Positions 7,805-15,400 of a DNA stretch of 41,878 nucleotides are shown piece by piece (position 1 is the stretch's first letter; each line of letters begins with the position of its first letter). Below the pieces are notes generated by a model. It did no database searches and was not told where the DNA came from. It was given only the letters and a program-made list of their open reading frames with translations. Source of the stretch: Oscillospiraceae bacterium (GTDB taxonomy: Bacteria > Bacillota > Clostridia > Oscillospirales > Oscillospiraceae); NCBI GenBank assembly GCA_017455685.1, contig JAFSZH010000075.1, forward strand, positions 1-41,878, in the 5' to 3' direction. The translations under genes and the position numbers were made by a program.

Positions 7805-10120
7805 TCAATACACCCCGTAGGATTCATCGTCGTCGTTGAAAAGCGTGACCTCCAGCACCGTGCCGGGCAGTGCCGCCGCTCCGGGCTCCAAGTCCTGGAA
7901 CGCCACGCGGACCTGATCGGAATCGGCCAGGATCGTATTGCTGGAGCGGAGGAACAGGTCAAGGGATAAAAGCGTCTCCCTGGCCTGGGCATAGGTCAGC
8001 CCGGCAAGGGGCGGCACCGTCTGCGGCATCTCGGCGGCCCGGGTCCCGGCGTACAGGATCACCGTAGTCCCGGCGGCCACCGTGGCGCCGGCCTTGGGCA
8101 GCTGGTCTGTGACAGTCTCCCCTTCCCCCGTAACGCGGACGGTAAAACCCGCGTCCGCGAGAGACTTCCGGGCTTCTGCAAGCCCCATTCCGGTCACGTC
8201 CGGCACCTGGCGGTCCAGATATTTCCGCTCCGCTTCGGTGTACCGGGGCTCCACGCCCAGACAGGGCAGCACGTCCGAGAGGATCTTGCCCACCACCGGA
8301 GCGGCCATCTGTCCGCCGGAAATATAGATGCCCGTGGAAGTGGACGGGGTATCCATCAGCACCAGGCAGACCACCTTCGGATCGTCCGCCGGGGCGTAGC
8401 CGATGAAGGAGACGATGTACTCTTTGGCGCCCCCTGCCGCGTCCTGGGCGACCTTTTCGGAGGTGCCGGTCTTGCCCGCCACCCGGTATCCGGCCACGTA
8501 GGCGTTCTTCCCGGTGCCATGAGCCGTGTCGCAGACCACCTGTTCCAGAATGGTGTTGATCTGGCGGCTGGTCTCGCCGCTGATCACCTGACGCACCACG
8601 GTGGGCTCTGTCCGACTGAGCAGATTTCCGTCGCTGTCGCAGATCCTGTCCACCAGATAAGGCTTCATCAGATAGCCGCCGTTGCAGCAGGCGCTCACCG
8701 CCGTGATCAGCTGGAGAGGCGTGATATTGAAGGTCTGACCGAAAGAGGCCGCCGCCAGCTGGGAAAAGTTCTCCGGATCGCAGAAAACGTTTCTGCTCCA
8801 CCAGATGCTGCCGCTCTCCCCCGGGAGACCGATACCGGTCCTGCCGGTCAGTGATGCGTTGGGGTCCTCTGAAGCGCGAAAGAATCCGAAATCCTCGCAG
8901 TATCGGTAAAAGGTTTCCTCCCCCACCCGCAGGCCCAGGGTGGCGAAGGCCACGTTGCAGGAGTGCTGCACGGCCTGGGTCAGAGTCTGGGCGCCGTGGC
9001 CGGCGTGCTTCCAGCAGTTGAGGGCCTTGCCCCGGCCCTGCACGCTCATGCTGCCGCCGCAGAAAAAGCTGCTGTGGGGGGTGGCTGCCCCCTCCTCCAG
9101 CGCCATGGCCAGGGTGATGATCTTGAAGGTGGAGCCGGGCTCGTAGGTATCGGAAATAGCCTTATTGCGCCACTGGGTCAGCTGGGCCAGCGACGCGGCG
9201 GCGGAGCGCTCCTCCGGATCGGCGATGGCGTCCAGCTCTTCCCGGACCGAGGGCGCGACCTCCTGATAATTGTTCAGATCGAAGCTTCCCAGAGACGCCA
9301 TAGCCAGGATCGCCCCGGTCTTCGGATCCATCAGGATCCCGGCGGCGCCGTTTTGCACGTCGTAGTCCCGTACAGCCTGCCGGAGCTGCTTTTCCAGGAA
9401 AAACTGCAGGTCCGAATCCAGGGTCAGATAAACGCTGCTGCCGTTTTTGGCGTCCACGTAATCCTCGTACCCGGCAAGGATCATGTCCGTCCCCACGGAG
9501 TTTTTCAGCCGCAGGATGCTGCCGGGAGAGCCGGTGAGCACGTCGTCCATGGCGAATTCCATCCCGGCCAGGCCGGTGTTGTCCACGCCCACGAAGCCGA
9601 TGACGTGGGCCGCCAGCGAGGAATAGGGGTAATAGCGCTTGGTATCCGGCTCCAGCTTGATGCCCTGCAGGTCGTAGCGTCTCTTGAACTCCCGGATCTG
9701 TTCGGCGGTCTCCCTCTCCACCTGCCGCCGGACGGTCTTGTACCAGGACCTTCTGTCGCCCGCCAGACCCAGGAGCTTTTCTCTGTCCATGCCCAGCAGC
9801 TCGGCCAGACCGGAGGCGATCAACTCGGCGTCCTCCCCGTTCACGGCGATCTCCGCCGGGGAGAGATAGACCGTAAAGGTGGTTGCGCTCACCGCCAGTA
9901 CGTTGCCCCGGCTGTCGTAGATCGTTCCCCGCCCCGCAGGGAGGGTGGTCCGCCGGAGCTGCTGGGCAAGCGCCGCGCTTTCCAGCTCGTCGTGGCGCAG
10001 GATCTGCAGCCGGAAAAGCTGCGCCGCAAGGATGATAAAGGCAACTATGCCGCACACTGCCATCAGAAACAGTGCGCGGCGGAGCATGGTTCGATTGGGG
10101 GCGTCAGAATTGGCAGACAC
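7805..10120 (-). CDS. Class B penicillin-binding protein with two PASTA domains
   Basis: This is a septal transpeptidase of the PbpB/SpoVD (FtsI) group, acting outside the membrane to crosslink peptidoglycan with its SEDS partner. The 771-aa product has a membrane anchor at about residues 14-36, a PBP dimerisation domain, and the transpeptidase motifs STFK (330-333), SCN (387-389) and KTGT (550-553). Two C-terminal PASTA repeats follow (about 634-700 and 703-765). The start is a GTG at 10120 with GGGAGGG 8 nt upstream; an ATG at 10087 lacks such a site. Two PASTA units resemble B. subtilis PbpB, while SpoVD has one, so I give no symbol. Confidence 0.94.
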   Translation of the reverse strand: MSANSDAPNRTMLRRALFLMAVCGIVAFIILAAQLFRLQILRHDELESAALAQQLRRTTLPAGRGTIYDSRGNVLAVSATTFTVYLSPAEIAVNGEDAELIASGLAELLGMDREKLLGLAGDRRSWYKTVRRQVERETAEQIREFKRRYDLQGIKLEPDTKRYYPYSSLAAHVIGFVGVDNTGLAGMEFAMDDVLTGSPGSILRLKNSVGTDMILAGYEDYVDAKNGSSVYLTLDSDLQFFLEKQLRQAVRDYDVQNGAAGILMDPKTGAILAMASLGSFDLNNYQEVAPSVREELDAIADPEERSAAASLAQLTQWRNKAISDTYEPGSTFKIITLAMALEEGAATPHSSFFCGGSMSVQGRGKALNCWKHAGHGAQTLTQAVQHSCNVAFATLGLRVGEETFYRYCEDFGFFRASEDPNASLTGRTGIGLPGESGSIWWSRNVFCDPENFSQLAAASFGQTFNITPLQLITAVSACCNGGYLMKPYLVDRICDSDGNLLSRTEPTVVRQVISGETSRQINTILEQVVCDTAHGTGKNAYVAGYRVAGKTGTSEKVAQDAAGGAKEYIVSFIGYAPADDPKVVCLVLMDTPSTSTGIYISGGQMAAPVVGKILSDVLPCLGVEPRYTEAERKYLDRQVPDVTGMGLAEARKSLADAGFTVRVTGEGETVTDQLPKAGATVAAGTTVILYAGTRAAEMPQTVPPLAGLTYAQARETLLSLDLFLRSSNTILADSDQVRVAFQDLEPGAAALPGTVLEVTLFNDDDESYGVY

Positions 10121-10174
10121 GCGAGGGTCCCTCCCGAGAGCGATACGTTCTTATGAACGTATTATATTAAGCTC

Positions 10175-10717
10175 TCAGCGAAAAGATGCCCCAACGCTGT
10201 CGAGGAAAGAATTCCAGAGATAGTTCATTTCCCGGCCCCGGCGGATACTCAAAACCGTGGCCCGATCTCCGGTCTCGCCGGCGTCGGCGGATTCAGCGGC
10301 CGCCGCCTGGCCGGAGCGGTTCTCCACGCGCAGCACGGCTCCGCGTGCCTGCTGTTCGCTGTGCTCGGCCTGCAGCTCGGCGATCTGCGTTTCCGCCGCC
10401 GTGGTTTTTTCATTCAGGTCCACCAGCTTCGCCTGCCCCAGCAGCGAGCAGATCAGCAGGATCACCGCAGCAGCCGCTCCCAGGGACAGTCCCAGCGCAC
10501 GGCGGGTCTTCCGGGGACGGAGGGCTTTCTCGGCTTTCTTTTCCGTGTATTCCCGCTGCAGGTCTTCCACGATCCACTCCCGGCCCGCAAAGCGTCCGGA
10601 GATCAGCGGAAGTTCCTTGGTGGGCTCATCCAGGTCGTATGACCGGGGCTCGGCATGGGAAGGCAGACTGCCGAGCTGAAATACGGCAGTTTTTTCTTCC
10701 ATGGGTTCGATGGTCAT
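10175..10717 (-). CDS. ftsL: FtsL-like divisome membrane protein
   Basis: The 180-aa product has a long polar cytoplasmic N-terminus rich in charged residues, one membrane segment at about residues 74-92 (LGLSLGAAAAVILLICSLL) and then a short predicted coiled coil (LNEKTTAAETQIAELQAEHS). This topology and the position between rsmH and the class B PBP are those of FtsL, which activates septal synthesis with DivIB and DivIC. The sequence itself is too divergent for a motif-based call. The start at 10717 follows AGAGGA. The cytoplasmic tail of about 70 residues is longer than in most FtsL proteins. Confidence 0.7.
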   Translation of the reverse strand: MTIEPMEEKTAVFQLGSLPSHAEPRSYDLDEPTKELPLISGRFAGREWIVEDLQREYTEKKAEKALRPRKTRRALGLSLGAAAAVILLICSLLGQAKLVDLNEKTTAAETQIAELQAEHSEQQARGAVLRVENRSGQAAAAESADAGETGDRATVLSIRRGREMNYLWNSFLDSVGASFR

Positions 10718-10748
10718 GGTTCCTCTTCCCTTTCGCTCTCCGCGCTGA

Positions 10749-11678
10749 CTAATTGATCCTCTCCGCTGTCCGCAGCCGTGCGCTGCGTGCTCTGGGGTTG
10801 CGCCGGAGTTCTTCCTCTCCGGCGATGATGGGTTTGCTCACGGTCTTCATCGTCTGTACGAAGCCGCATACGCACACAGGGAAGTCCGGCGGACAGGTGC
10901 AGCCGTTTTCCCGTTCCCGGATGGCGGTCTTCACGATCCTGTCTTCCAGGGAGTGGAAGCTGATCACGCAGAGGCGTCCGCCCGGTTTCAGCCGGTCCAT
11001 GGCCGCGAGAAGCATCTCCCTCACGGCCCCCAGCTCGTCGTTCACCGCGATGCGGATGGCCTGAAAGCTCCGCTTGGCCGGGTGCTGCTTTTCCCGCAGG
11101 CCCGCGGCGGGCATGGCGCTCTTGATGACTTCCACCAGCCGGCCGGTGGTCTCGATGGGGCTTTTCTGCCGGGCGGTCACGACGCTCTTCGCGATCCGGG
11201 CGGCATAGCGTTCCTCGCCGTAGTCCCGGAGGATCCGCATCAGCTCTCCTTCGCTCCAGGTGTTCACCACGTCTGCTGCGGTCAGGCTCTCGCTCCGGTC
11301 CATGCGCATGTCCAGCGGAGCGTCCGTCATATAGGAGAAGCCCCGTTCCCCCTCGTCCAGCTGGGGGGACGAAACGCCCAGATCGAAGAGCATGCCGTCC
11401 ACTTTGTCGATCTTCAACCCGTCCAGGATGGCGTCAAGGTCCCGGAAGTTTCCGTGGACGAAGGTGATCTTATCGGCGTAATCCTTCAGCCGTTCCCGGG
11501 AGCGCTCAATGGCTGTCTCGTCCCGGTCGATGGCGATGAGCCGCCCGGAGGCAAGGCGTTTGACGATCTCCAGAGAGTGACCGCCCAGCCCCAGGGTCCC
11601 GTCCACGTAGACGCCGTCCGGCTTGATATTCAGATTCTCGATGCACTCGTCCAGCAGGACGCTGACGTGTTCCGGCAT
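10749..11678 (-). CDS. rsmH: 16S rRNA (cytosine-1402-N4)-methyltransferase RsmH
   Basis: RsmH (MraW) N4-methylates C1402 of 16S rRNA in the P site using S-adenosylmethionine. The 309-aa product opens with EHVSVLLDECIENL and the SAM-binding motif DGTLGLGGHS, and contains FDLGVSSPQLDEGERGFSY, a family hallmark. It ends in RNPRARSARLRTAERI, the usual basic tail. It lies 2 nt after the mraZ stop, the standard second gene of the dcw operon. Confidence 0.97.
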   Translation of the reverse strand: MPEHVSVLLDECIENLNIKPDGVYVDGTLGLGGHSLEIVKRLASGRLIAIDRDETAIERSRERLKDYADKITFVHGNFRDLDAILDGLKIDKVDGMLFDLGVSSPQLDEGERGFSYMTDAPLDMRMDRSESLTAADVVNTWSEGELMRILRDYGEERYAARIAKSVVTARQKSPIETTGRLVEVIKSAMPAAGLREKQHPAKRSFQAIRIAVNDELGAVREMLLAAMDRLKPGGRLCVISFHSLEDRIVKTAIRERENGCTCPPDFPVCVCGFVQTMKTVSKPIIAGEEELRRNPRARSARLRTAERIN

Positions 11679-11680
11679 GA

Positions 11681-12097
11681 TCAGAATTCCAGCTCTTCCA
11701 TGACGGCGGCGATGTTCTCCGGCGTCATCTCGATGGCGTGCTGTTCAACCCATTTGGCGCTGTCCCACAGCTCGGCGTGGTTGTTGCAGCCCACCACGGT
11801 CACATTCTTTTCCAGTCCCGCGTACTCCCGCAGATTCTGGGGCAGCAGGATCCGGCCCTGCCCGTCCACCTCGCATCGTGCGGCGAAGGCGAACAGCGGA
11901 CGCATTTTCCGCTGCTTGACGAAAGGCATGGCGTCCACCTTGTCGGAAAACCTCTGCCAGTTCTCGGAAGAGTAGGCGCTCAGGCACCGGTCCATGGAGA
12001 GCGTCACGTAAAAAACGCTGCCCAGCTCATCCCGTAGCCGGGAGGGGATCGCCAGCCGCCCCTTGGCGTCGAGCGTATGTTCGTATTCACCTGTCAT
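11681..12097 (-). CDS. mraZ: Transcriptional regulator MraZ
   Basis: MraZ is an AbrB-fold DNA-binding protein that represses its own dcw operon by binding repeats in its promoter region. The start is the ATG at 12097 (MTGEYEHTLDAKGR), 9 nt after AAGGGGG; upstream in-frame codons belong to the leader. The 138-aa product has both SpoVT/AbrB-like halves with DxKGRL and DGQGRI motifs. It is the first gene of the cluster and its own candidate operator is at 12137-12163. Confidence 0.96.
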   Translation of the reverse strand: MTGEYEHTLDAKGRLAIPSRLRDELGSVFYVTLSMDRCLSAYSSENWQRFSDKVDAMPFVKQRKMRPLFAFAARCEVDGQGRILLPQNLREYAGLEKNVTVVGCNNHAELWDSAKWVEQHAIEMTPENIAAVMEELEF

Positions 12098-12136
12098 GGG
12101 CGCCGGCCCCCTTTCCTGGGATTCGAGGGGAGAATT

Positions 12137-12202
12137 ACACACTTTTCCCCACTTCTCCCCACTATGTAACCACATTATAATTGGGTTACATAATAATTGC
12201 AA
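12137..12202 (-). promoter_or_regulatory. dcw operon promoter with three-repeat MraZ operator
   Basis: On the minus strand a TTGCAA -35 (12197-12202) is followed after 17 nt by a perfect TATAAT -10 (12174-12179). Just downstream, from 12163 to 12137, are three 10-nt direct repeats: AGTGGGGAGA, AGTGGGGAAA, AGTGTGTAAT. Tandem GTGGG/GTGTG boxes at 10-nt spacing before mraZ are the known MraZ-box pattern. The repeats would overlie the transcription start and early leader, suiting autorepression. Confidence 0.8.
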
Positions 12203-12210
12203 GCAAAAAT

Positions 12211-12252
12211 TTCCCCGCCGGATCGCTTTTCTTTTGCGATTCCTGCGGGGAA
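12211..12252 (-). terminator. Hairpin upstream of the dcw promoter
   Basis: TTCCCCGC (12211-12218) pairs with GCGGGGAA (12245-12252), with an inner ATCGC/GCGAT stem. Read on the minus strand it is followed by ATTTTTGC, so it could stop minus-strand transcription entering the dcw operon. No gene needing it is visible upstream on that strand, so it may be an insulator against antisense reading of the sigma locus. The rest of the 12203-12416 intergenic stretch is AT-rich, with a possible TATAAT at 12385-12390 for the sigma gene but no matching -35. Confidence 0.5.
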
Positions 12253-12416
12253 GCTGCTATATCCTGTGGTATATTGAAGTAAAAGACAAAAACAGGCACA
12301 ATATATAGTGCGGTGTCGTTTTCTCATCAAATCTGACAAATTTTGATAAAAAAAACTGTAAGTTTTTCCTTGATTTATCGTTTTTATAATTGGGACGGAA
12401 AGGAGATGAGCTTCCA

Positions 12417-12971
12417 TTGGACGATGAAATGATCCTGGATCTGTTCTACGAGCGCTCGGAACAGGCCGTGGATGCGCTGAAAGAAAAATACGGCGGTGTG
12501 CTTCGCTCTGTGATCGTCGGCATATTGCCGGACAAAAGGGATGCGGAGGAGTGTATCAGCGACGTGTATTTCGCTGTCTGGAACACTGTACCGCCCCAGC
12601 GGCCAAAAGCTCTTCTTCCCTTTCTCTGCCGTATCGGGCGAAATGCCGCTCTCGACAAGGCGCGGTCAAACTTCGCCGCCAAGCGGAACGGCAGACTGCT
12701 GGCCATTGATGAGCTGGCGGAAGCTATTCCCGGCGGAGACAGTCCCGAATCTGAGACTGATGCCCGGGAGTTGGCAAGACTCATCAATCTCTTTCTTTCC
12801 CGGTGCGGAGAGCGGGACCGGATCCTCTTTCTCCGGCGGTACTGGTATGGCCAGAGCGTGGAGACCGCAGCGCGCTCGCTGGGTATCAGCGCCAACGCCG
12901 CCTGTGTCCGTCTCCACCGGCTCCGGGAGAAGCTGCGAAAAACACTGAAAAAGGAGGGCTATTCCCTATGA
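12417..12971 (+). CDS. ECF-like sigma-70 family RNA polymerase sigma factor
   Basis: The product (184 aa) has a region 2-like half (ILDLFYERSEQAVDALKEKYG, AEECISDVYFAVWNT, FLCRIGRNAALDKAR) and a region 4-like half (RILFLRRYWYGQSVETAARSLGISANAACVRLHRLREKLRKTL). No anti-sigma-type or extra domains are fused. I place the start at the TTG at 12417, 11 nt after AAGGAG; an earlier in-frame TTG at 12390 would precede that site, and the ATG at 12429 is a possible alternative. Its stop overlaps the next start as ATGA, so it is coupled to the membrane protein that probably controls it. The stimulus cannot be read from sequence. Confidence 0.85.
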   Translation: MDDEMILDLFYERSEQAVDALKEKYGGVLRSVIVGILPDKRDAEECISDVYFAVWNTVPPQRPKALLPFLCRIGRNAALDKARSNFAAKRNGRLLAIDELAEAIPGGDSPESETDARELARLINLFLSRCGERDRILFLRRYWYGQSVETAARSLGISANAACVRLHRLREKLRKTLKKEGYSL

Positions 12972-13891
12972 ATCGAAATGTTCTGATCCGAGCTTTAAAC
13001 GAGGTAGACGAAGAGTATCTTCTGCAGGCCGCACCGGAGGAGTTTCCTGCCGGAAGGAGCAAAGCCCTGCCCCGGCGATGGGCGATGCCTCCGCTTGCGG
13101 CCTGTCTGGTGCTGGCGCTGGGGATCAGTGCAATGGCGGCAGGTTTATTTACAATGGGTCTTCGGCAGGGCGAGCCGGGAGAGAAAATGGGCATAGAATT
13201 CACTCTCCGTCCGGGCGTAACAGATACGGTAGAGTGGGACGCGAAGCTGGTTATGGATTTCGATGGACCTGAGGAATGTCCGGAGGTGCTTTTCCGCCCG
13301 GCATGGCTGCCTTATGACACTCGATTGCTGAATGACGACGGCAGCGACAAATGGTTCCGGTACTTCTCTACGGAGAACACAGATCTGTCCGAGGGGAGGC
13401 TGGACGCCCAAAGCGATGACTATCAGGGCGTTACCTGCCAGATCGGGGTGAAATACGCCTGTCAATACAAGGATGGGGCCCTGCTGCTGAGCTATTCCGA
13501 CCCGGTGAAAGTTTCCGAAGCGGTATGGGAGGAATGGCCAGGATGGGAGATCCATGAGATTCACGCCCACCGGGACAATCCATGGCGGGAGGACCACCGG
13601 GGGGAGGAATACTTTTACATTATCATGTTCCAGCCGGAGGATGGCATCATTCTCATCGTCCGAGGCCAGTCCGACATGGAGACGCTGGAGCACATCGCCC
13701 GGGAACTGCAGATACAAAAAACCGGGGAAACGGTACGGTATTCACCGGATAGTTTCACCACACAATTCATCGACGTAGGGATTGGAAAACAGCAGCGGCG
13801 GGAGCATCCTTCAAAGGAAGCTCCCGCCGCTTTCCAAACAATATGGCTTACTGTCCCAGCAGGTCCACGTCCTCCACGTCCTCCATGGTGA
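12968..13891 (+). CDS. Probable anti-sigma membrane protein, odd C-terminal extension
   Basis: The 307-aa product starts with an ATG overlapping the sigma stop. It has a cytoplasmic N-terminus of about 40 residues, one membrane segment at about 40-62 (WAMPPLAACLVLALGISAMAAG is split around it) and a large acidic outer domain with the FRPAWLPYDT-type pattern seen in DUF4367-like proteins. Position and topology suggest it holds or releases the upstream sigma factor. The frame continues about 50 codons past the recognisable domain, through the hairpin at 13794-13831 and into the antisense of the next gene. That tail is basic and proline-rich and probably not native, pointing to a lost stop or small frameshift near 13740-13790. 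Confidence 0.7.
   Translation: MNRNVLIRALNEVDEEYLLQAAPEEFPAGRSKALPRRWAMPPLAACLVLALGISAMAAGLFTMGLRQGEPGEKMGIEFTLRPGVTDTVEWDAKLVMDFDGPEECPEVLFRPAWLPYDTRLLNDDGSDKWFRYFSTENTDLSEGRLDAQSDDYQGVTCQIGVKYACQYKDGALLLSYSDPVKVSEAVWEEWPGWEIHEIHAHRDNPWREDHRGEEYFYIIMFQPEDGIILIVRGQSDMETLEHIARELQIQKTGETVRYSPDSFTTQFIDVGIGKQQRREHPSKEAPAAFQTIWLTVPAGPRPPRPPW
13794..13831. terminator. Bidirectional terminator between convergent genes
   Basis: AGCGGCGGGAGC (13794-13805) is exactly complementary to GCTCCCGCCGCT (13820-13831), and TCCTT/AAGGA can extend the stem into the loop. On the minus strand the arm is followed by GCTGTTTTCC. It sits between the convergent anti-sigma-like gene and the coiled-coil gene at 13848. 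Confidence 0.8.
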
Positions 13892-14372
13892 CGTCGGCCG
13901 TGCCCTCCTGCTCCACGGGCAGGGCTGCGCGGATCTGGCCGCGGGTATTGCGCAGGTTTTCCAGCGCCGAGGCCATGGTCTCCTCCGCCTTACGAAGGGT
14001 GTCGTCCAGGTAGCTGCCGGCCATGCGCCGGATCTCCTTGACCTTCTGCTCCGCGTCCCGGATGGACTCGTCAGCCTTCTTCTGGGCGGCCTTGTACACA
14101 TTCTGCTGATCCACCAGCTGGCGGGCCTCCTCCTCGGCGTTGCGGCGGAGAGTATCGGCCTCCTGCTTGGCGCTGGTGACGAACTCGTTCCGGGCGTTGA
14201 CCAGCCGGCGGGCCTCGCTGAGCTCCATGGGCAGCACGGCCTTCAGATCGTCCAGCAGATTCAGCGCTTTATCCCGCTCCACGATGCATTTGTCGTTGCC
14301 CAGGGGCACGCCCCAGGCCTCCGCGATCATGGTATAAAGCATATCAATGATATCAAGAGCACGGTTTTCCAT
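13848..14372 (-). CDS. DivIVA-like / coiled-coil protein
   Basis: The 174-aa product is almost wholly helical and highly charged, with heptad-like stretches from about residue 55 to 145 (SAKQEADTLRRNAEEEARQL, KKADESIRDAEQKVKEIRR). An acidic tail follows (VTMEDVEDVDLLGQ). Such proteins next to coaD in Clostridia are often annotated as DivIVA-like or ATP synthase subunit b-like; the sequence alone supports only a coiled-coil scaffold role. The start overlaps the coaD stop (TAATG), so the two are coupled. Specific function unknown. Confidence 0.75.
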   Translation of the reverse strand: MENRALDIIDMLYTMIAEAWGVPLGNDKCIVERDKALNLLDDLKAVLPMELSEARRLVNARNEFVTSAKQEADTLRRNAEEEARQLVDQQNVYKAAQKKADESIRDAEQKVKEIRRMAGSYLDDTLRKAEETMASALENLRNTRGQIRAALPVEQEGTADVTMEDVEDVDLLGQ

Positions 14373-14860
14373 TACGATCCCTCCTGCTGATATTTCCTGA
14401 GCACGTCATCCAGGATCTCCGGGGGCAGGAACTCGGTGACGTCCCCGTGGAACGCGGCGATCTCCTTGACGGCACTGGAGCTCAGATACATGTACTTTTC
14501 ATCCGTGGCCAGAAAAATCGTTTCCACCCCGGGGTTCAGCTTTTTGTTGGTCAGCGCCATCATGAATTCGTACTCGAAGTCAGACAGAGCCCGGAGCCCG
14601 CGTACCACCACAGGCTTATCAAACTGCTTGGCGTAATCCACCAGCAGGCCGTTCCAGGAGTCCACCTCCACGTTGGGAAACGCGGCGGTCACCCGCTCCG
14701 CCTGCTCCTTCCGTTCTTCCAGGGTCAGCAGCGTTTTTTTGTTGGCGTTGGCCACCACGCACACGATCACCCGCTCGAACATATTGGCGGCCCGGCGGAT
14801 CACGTCCAGGTGACCCACGGTGATTGGGTCAAAGCTGCCGGGATAAATGGCTGTCTGCAT
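14372..14860 (-). CDS. coaD: Phosphopantetheine adenylyltransferase
   Basis: CoaD makes dephospho-CoA from 4'-phosphopantetheine and ATP, the penultimate step of CoA synthesis. The 162-aa product has the nucleotidyltransferase signature PGSFDPITVGHLDVI near the N-terminus (the T/H)xGH motif), VRGLRALSDFEYE, and the late SSSAVKEIAAFHGDV motif. The start at 14860 follows GGGAGG. It lies 3 nt downstream of rsmD, the usual pairing in Firmicutes. Confidence 0.97.
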   Translation of the reverse strand: MQTAIYPGSFDPITVGHLDVIRRAANMFERVIVCVVANANKKTLLTLEERKEQAERVTAAFPNVEVDSWNGLLVDYAKQFDKPVVVRGLRALSDFEYEFMMALTNKKLNPGVETIFLATDEKYMYLSSSAVKEIAAFHGDVTEFLPPEILDDVLRKYQQEGS

Positions 14861-14863
14861 CGT

Positions 14864-15400
14864 TCATCCTCCCCTTGTGATCACGGTGAGCCTGATCCTT
14901 CCGTAGCGGTAGGTTTTTACGCTGCCGTAGTCCGCGCCGGGGTCGGGCACAGCCGTGTCGGCGCGTGTCTCGCAGACCATTATACCACCCTTTGAAAGGA
15001 TGTCAAATTCTTTGACGTCGCGGACGGCCTGCTCTTCCAGTCCCATGCCGTAGGGCGGGTCGAGGAAAATAAGATCGAACTTCTCCCCCCGGCGGAGAAA
15101 TGCGATGCTGTCGCTCTGTACCACGGCGGCCGTGAGACCGCAGCGGCGCAGATTCTCCTGCACAAGCTTCAGCGAGGTCCGGGAGGCGTCCACGAAGGTA
15201 CAGGACGCCGCGCCGCGGGAGAGGGCCTCGATGCCCAGCTGGCCCGTGCCCGCGAAGAGGTCCAGTGCCTTGCGGCCCTCGATATCGAACTGGATGATGT
15301 TGAAAAGGGCCTCCTTCACCTGGTCGGTGGTGGGGCGCACGTCCATTCCCGCCGGTTCCAGCAGCTTCCTGCCCCGGCAGGTCCCCGAGATCACTCGCAT
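14864..15400 (-). CDS. rsmD: 16S rRNA (guanine-966-N2)-methyltransferase RsmD
   Basis: RsmD methylates G966 of 16S rRNA with SAM. The 178-aa product shows VISGTCRGRKL at the N-terminus, RPTTDQVKEALFNII, the SAM motif DLFAGTGQLGIEALSRGA and the catalytic-type IFLDPPYG (N/DPPY motif). Its start overlaps the uvrC stop by 10 nt. Gene order rsmD-coaD is conserved in Firmicutes. Confidence 0.96.
   Translation of the reverse strand: MRVISGTCRGRKLLEPAGMDVRPTTDQVKEALFNIIQFDIEGRKALDLFAGTGQLGIEALSRGAASCTFVDASRTSLKLVQENLRRCGLTAAVVQSDSIAFLRRGEKFDLIFLDPPYGMGLEEQAVRDVKEFDILSKGGIMVCETRADTAVPDPGADYGSVKTYRYGRIRLTVITRGG

Noticed and set aside
12175-12417. An 80-codon minus-strand frame upstream of mraZ
   Set aside because: It overlaps the dcw promoter and a hairpin, has no ribosome site and low-complexity composition.
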